From NCBI GenBank assembly GCA_035315885.1, contig DATFXM010000040.1, positions 1-26,404 of the forward strand: 26,404 nucleotides of DNA, read 5' to 3'. Position numbers and translations under genes: made by a program. Of the stretch, positions 25,077 through 26,404 are shown in pieces (position 1 is the first letter of the stretch; each line of letters opens with the position of its first letter). The notes beneath the pieces were generated by a model. That model saw nothing but the letters and a program-made list of their open reading frames with translations. It was not told the origin of the DNA and searched no databases. The DNA is from DATFXM01 sp035315885 (lineage in GTDB: Bacteria; Acidobacteriota; Blastocatellia; UBA7656).

Positions 25077-25541
25077 TCACTCCCTGCGGTCGCTCCTGTC
25101 GTGTTCGAGGGTTCGCGTCGTATTTTCGACCGCGCTCACTCGATGTTCCTCGTGATGTCGGTCAAGCAGATTTTCGGATCTACCTTTCAACATCCTCGTG
25201 TCGAGGCGATCAAGGTGTGGTTCATCTCGCCCGGTGGCTCGTTTGTTGATTCGCAGAAGCTGCCAGATGAGTACGCTGTCAATTCCGAAGAGGAGGGCAA
25301 AGATCAACCCGACGGCCAGAAGAATTACGCCGTCGCCCAGTTTGGTCTGCTTCAGCAGGGCTATAACGCCGATCATGATGCCAAGCACGGCGATGGTGAC
25401 GACGACCAGCGCCCAGACGGTGGACTCGACGGACTCGTTGAGCGCCTTGAGCTGATCGGATGTCTTCCCGAAGTTCAGATTCGCGCCGCAGCGAGTGCAA
25501 TAGCTCAATTCCTGTGCGGTGCCGCATGAAGGACAGAACAT
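25077..25541 (-). CDS. Zinc-ribbon protein with two membrane segments (154 aa)
   Basis: The N-terminus is a compact zinc ribbon: Cys3, Cys6, Cys15 and Cys18 in FCPSCGTAQELSYCTRCGA. Two hydrophobic segments follow at about 42-63 and 71-96, separated by a short charged loop; the C-terminus is Arg/Glu/His-rich and polar. This domain order is common in small uncharacterised acidobacterial membrane proteins. I chose the ATG at 25541 because GAGGTGA lies 5 bases upstream; an in-frame GTG at 25550 overlaps that site. Function unknown; the zinc ribbon may serve protein-protein contacts at the membrane. Confidence 0.82.
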   Translation of the reverse strand: MFCPSCGTAQELSYCTRCGANLNFGKTSDQLKALNESVESTVWALVVVTIAVLGIMIGVIALLKQTKLGDGVILLAVGLIFALLFGIDSVLIWQLLRINKRATGRDEPHLDRLDTRMLKGRSENLLDRHHEEHRVSAVENTTRTLEHDRSDRRE

Positions 25542-25577
25542 TGATCTCACCTCGTTGGCGGCTTCACGTGTCGGAAT

Positions 25578-25700
25578 CTACTGAACGTCGGTGGGGTGAC
25601 CGATCACCGTAAGAGCCGTCGAATCAGGTGCTGGCGATGCCGGATCTCGATGCCGTAGTGCAAAGCCGATCTGTGTTAATAACAGTCTCCGCGCACTCAT
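25578..25700 (-). CDS. Possible 40-aa small protein
   Basis: ATG at 25700 with AAGG five bases upstream, then 40 codons to TAG. The frame reads MSARRLLLTQIGFALRH, then a Pro/Asp/Thr-rich tail. It ends 36 bases before the zinc-ribbon gene start on the same strand. There is no family match and the length is well within chance, so this is a weak call. Confidence 0.2.
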   Translation of the reverse strand: MSARRLLLTQIGFALRHRDPASPAPDSTALTVIGHPTDVQ

Positions 25701-25718
25701 CGAGGCCTTACGGTACGG

Positions 25719-25755
25719 CTGAACTTATGGTTCAGTCGAACTGCGGAGACTCCGC
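25719..25755. repeat. Two adjacent small inverted repeats
   Basis: CTGAAC-TTATG-GTTCAG (25719-25735) is followed at 25743-25755 by the palindrome GCGGAG-A-CTCCGC. They sit just past the broken end of the dihydrofolate-reductase-family relic. They may be a recombination or terminator scar; no mobile element is recognisable. Confidence 0.4.
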
Positions 25756-25767
25756 TCTGCTGGCGCA

Positions 25768-25899
25768 CTAGCGACAGTATTGGGTGTCGCTCCACCCGCC
25801 ATACGCGAAGCCGCCACTGGTATCTTCTTCTGGCCCGCCTGGGGCTTGTATGACACCATCAACGGAGACACATTCAAGCACATTAACCTTTCTCGTGAT
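25768..25899 (-). pseudogene. Truncated dihydrofolate-reductase-family (RibD C-terminal-like) gene with lost start codon
   Basis: The minus strand reads TRKVNVLECVSVDGVIQAPG and continues through GPEEDTSGGFAYGGW, a clear N-terminus of the RibD_C/YyaP-like dihydrofolate reductase family. The codon where ATG is expected, placed correctly after GGAAGGAA, is ATC. After the GGW block the frame runs into SDTQYCR and a stop. Only about 43 of the usual 180-200 residues remain. Lost start plus truncation argue for a dead gene. It lies downstream of the NmrA-like gene on the same strand. Confidence 0.75.
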
Positions 25900-25929
25900 T
25901 GAGTTCCTTCCAGTCCTATGGGGCGGACG

Positions 25930-25964
25930 CCCGATACGGTTCCGGCGAGATGAACCGTATCGGG
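25930..25964 (-). other. Perfect 12-bp inverted repeat
   Basis: CCCGATACGGTT (25930-25941) and AACCGTATCGGG (25953-25964) are perfect complements around an 11-base loop. GACGCC and GGCGTC flank the arms with a small bulge. It sits 11 bases beyond the NmrA-like gene stop and upstream of the relic's ribosome site, so it may terminate or attenuate transcription. There is no T-run on the minus side. Confidence 0.7.
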
Positions 25965-25975
25965 TTGGCGTCTTA

Positions 25976-26404
25976 TCAGGATTTGGCGCCTCCAGTTGCG
26001 TGTTGGGAACCGCGGAGCCAGTCATCGAACCGCGTCGTGCCGAGCCGCGCGTCTTTGCCCGGCACAAGTGTGCGCTCGCTTACTTCTGCACCGAAGTACT
26101 TCGCGTCCGAGTCAGCGATGACCTCGCGCGGATCGTTGCGTGCGCTGAGGGCGCGTCGGATGAGTTCAGCGAAACGGAACTGTTCGGGCCCAGCCGCCTC
26201 TACGGTACCATTCACCGGCCTTCCGGTCGCCACGCTGCACACCGCACTGGCAACATCTTCGGCCGCCATGGGTTGAATAAGCACGGTCGGCACTCGAACC
26301 GTGTTGCCGTCGGTCGCGTCGTCGGTCATGCTCTTGACGAACTCGAAGAACTGCGTCGCGCGAACGATCGAGTAGGGGATCGAGGATTCCTTGATCAGCT
26401 TCTC
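25976..26404 (-). CDS. NmrA-like NAD(P)-binding oxidoreductase, C-terminal 142 residues (partial)
   Basis: The frame is open to the right edge, so the N-terminus with the nucleotide-binding Gly motif lies outside the window. The visible part starts EKLIKESSIPYSIVRATQFF, a hallmark of atypical short-chain dehydrogenases of the NmrA/SDR_a5 type. It continues with LIQPMAAEDVASAV and the VEAAGPEQFRFAEL block. Such proteins bind NAD(P) and act as oxidoreductases or redox sensors; substrate unknown. The end is GGAKS followed by the stop, close to a strong hairpin. Confidence 0.85.
   Translation of the reverse strand, partial: EKLIKESSIPYSIVRATQFFEFVKSMTDDATDGNTVRVPTVLIQPMAAEDVASAVCSVATGRPVNGTVEAAGPEQFRFAELIRRALSARNDPREVIADSDAKYFGAEVSERTLVPGKDARLGTTRFDDWLRGSQHATGGAKS

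Noticed and set aside
24966..25529. 187-aa plus-strand frame opposite the zinc-ribbon gene
   Set aside because: The minus strand has a clear four-cysteine ribbon, two membrane segments and a ribosome site; the plus frame has none of these.

Overview
The window looks like a chromosomal segment from a soil or sediment bacterium, most likely an Acidobacteriota member (possibly Blastocatellia-like). The main clue is an 805-residue duplicated permease of the ADOP (acidobacterial duplicated orphan permease) type with no adjacent ATPase gene. The assignment is an inference from gene content; no rRNA, tRNA, transposase or CRISPR array is visible.

Layout. (1) 1-9604: the tail of an unrecognised gene, then a tight operon of three very large cytoplasmic proteins (950, 1579 and 588 aa) with no recognisable domain. 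They look like a conserved but uncharacterised family set. (2) 9759-12937: a sulfur-handling operon of a metallo-beta-lactamase/double-rhodanese protein (persulfide dioxygenase-like), a SAM methyltransferase and a cysteine desulfurase. (3) 12938-13316: a scar with a 36-nt relic of a second copy of the methyltransferase and another coding-like fragment. (4) 13317-19202: a signalling island. It holds a large PAS/GAF histidine kinase with an N-terminal SnoaL-like domain, a FixJ-type regulator starting directly at the kinase stop, a stand-alone receiver, and a sigma-54 activator with no receiver of its own. Just downstream lies a good sigma-54 promoter match followed, at the predicted start point, by a short two-hairpin transcript with an anti-Shine-Dalgarno loop and a rho-independent terminator. 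This is a candidate sigma-54-dependent small RNA and the most interesting feature here. (5) 19299-21716: the ADOP permease. (6) 21833-23605 (minus): a secreted protein with a DNRLRE/CBM96-like domain, a 33-triplet collagen-like region and a seven-repeat beta-propeller. (7) 24082-26404 (minus): small genes, several decayed: a frameshifted secreted protein (arginase-like at its N-terminus), a DinB-family protein, a zinc-ribbon membrane protein, a truncated dihydrofolate-reductase-family relic without a start codon, and the C-terminal part of an NmrA-like oxidoreductase.

How the genes may work together. The kinase probably phosphorylates the FixJ regulator and perhaps the lone receiver. The receiver could in turn control the receiver-less sigma-54 activator, which has an intact GAFTGA loop and could fire the sigma-54 promoter 266 bases beyond its own gene. 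The resulting RNA could base-pair with Shine-Dalgarno sequences, including the strong one of the kinase gene. Only the sequence elements themselves are observed; the circuit is inference.
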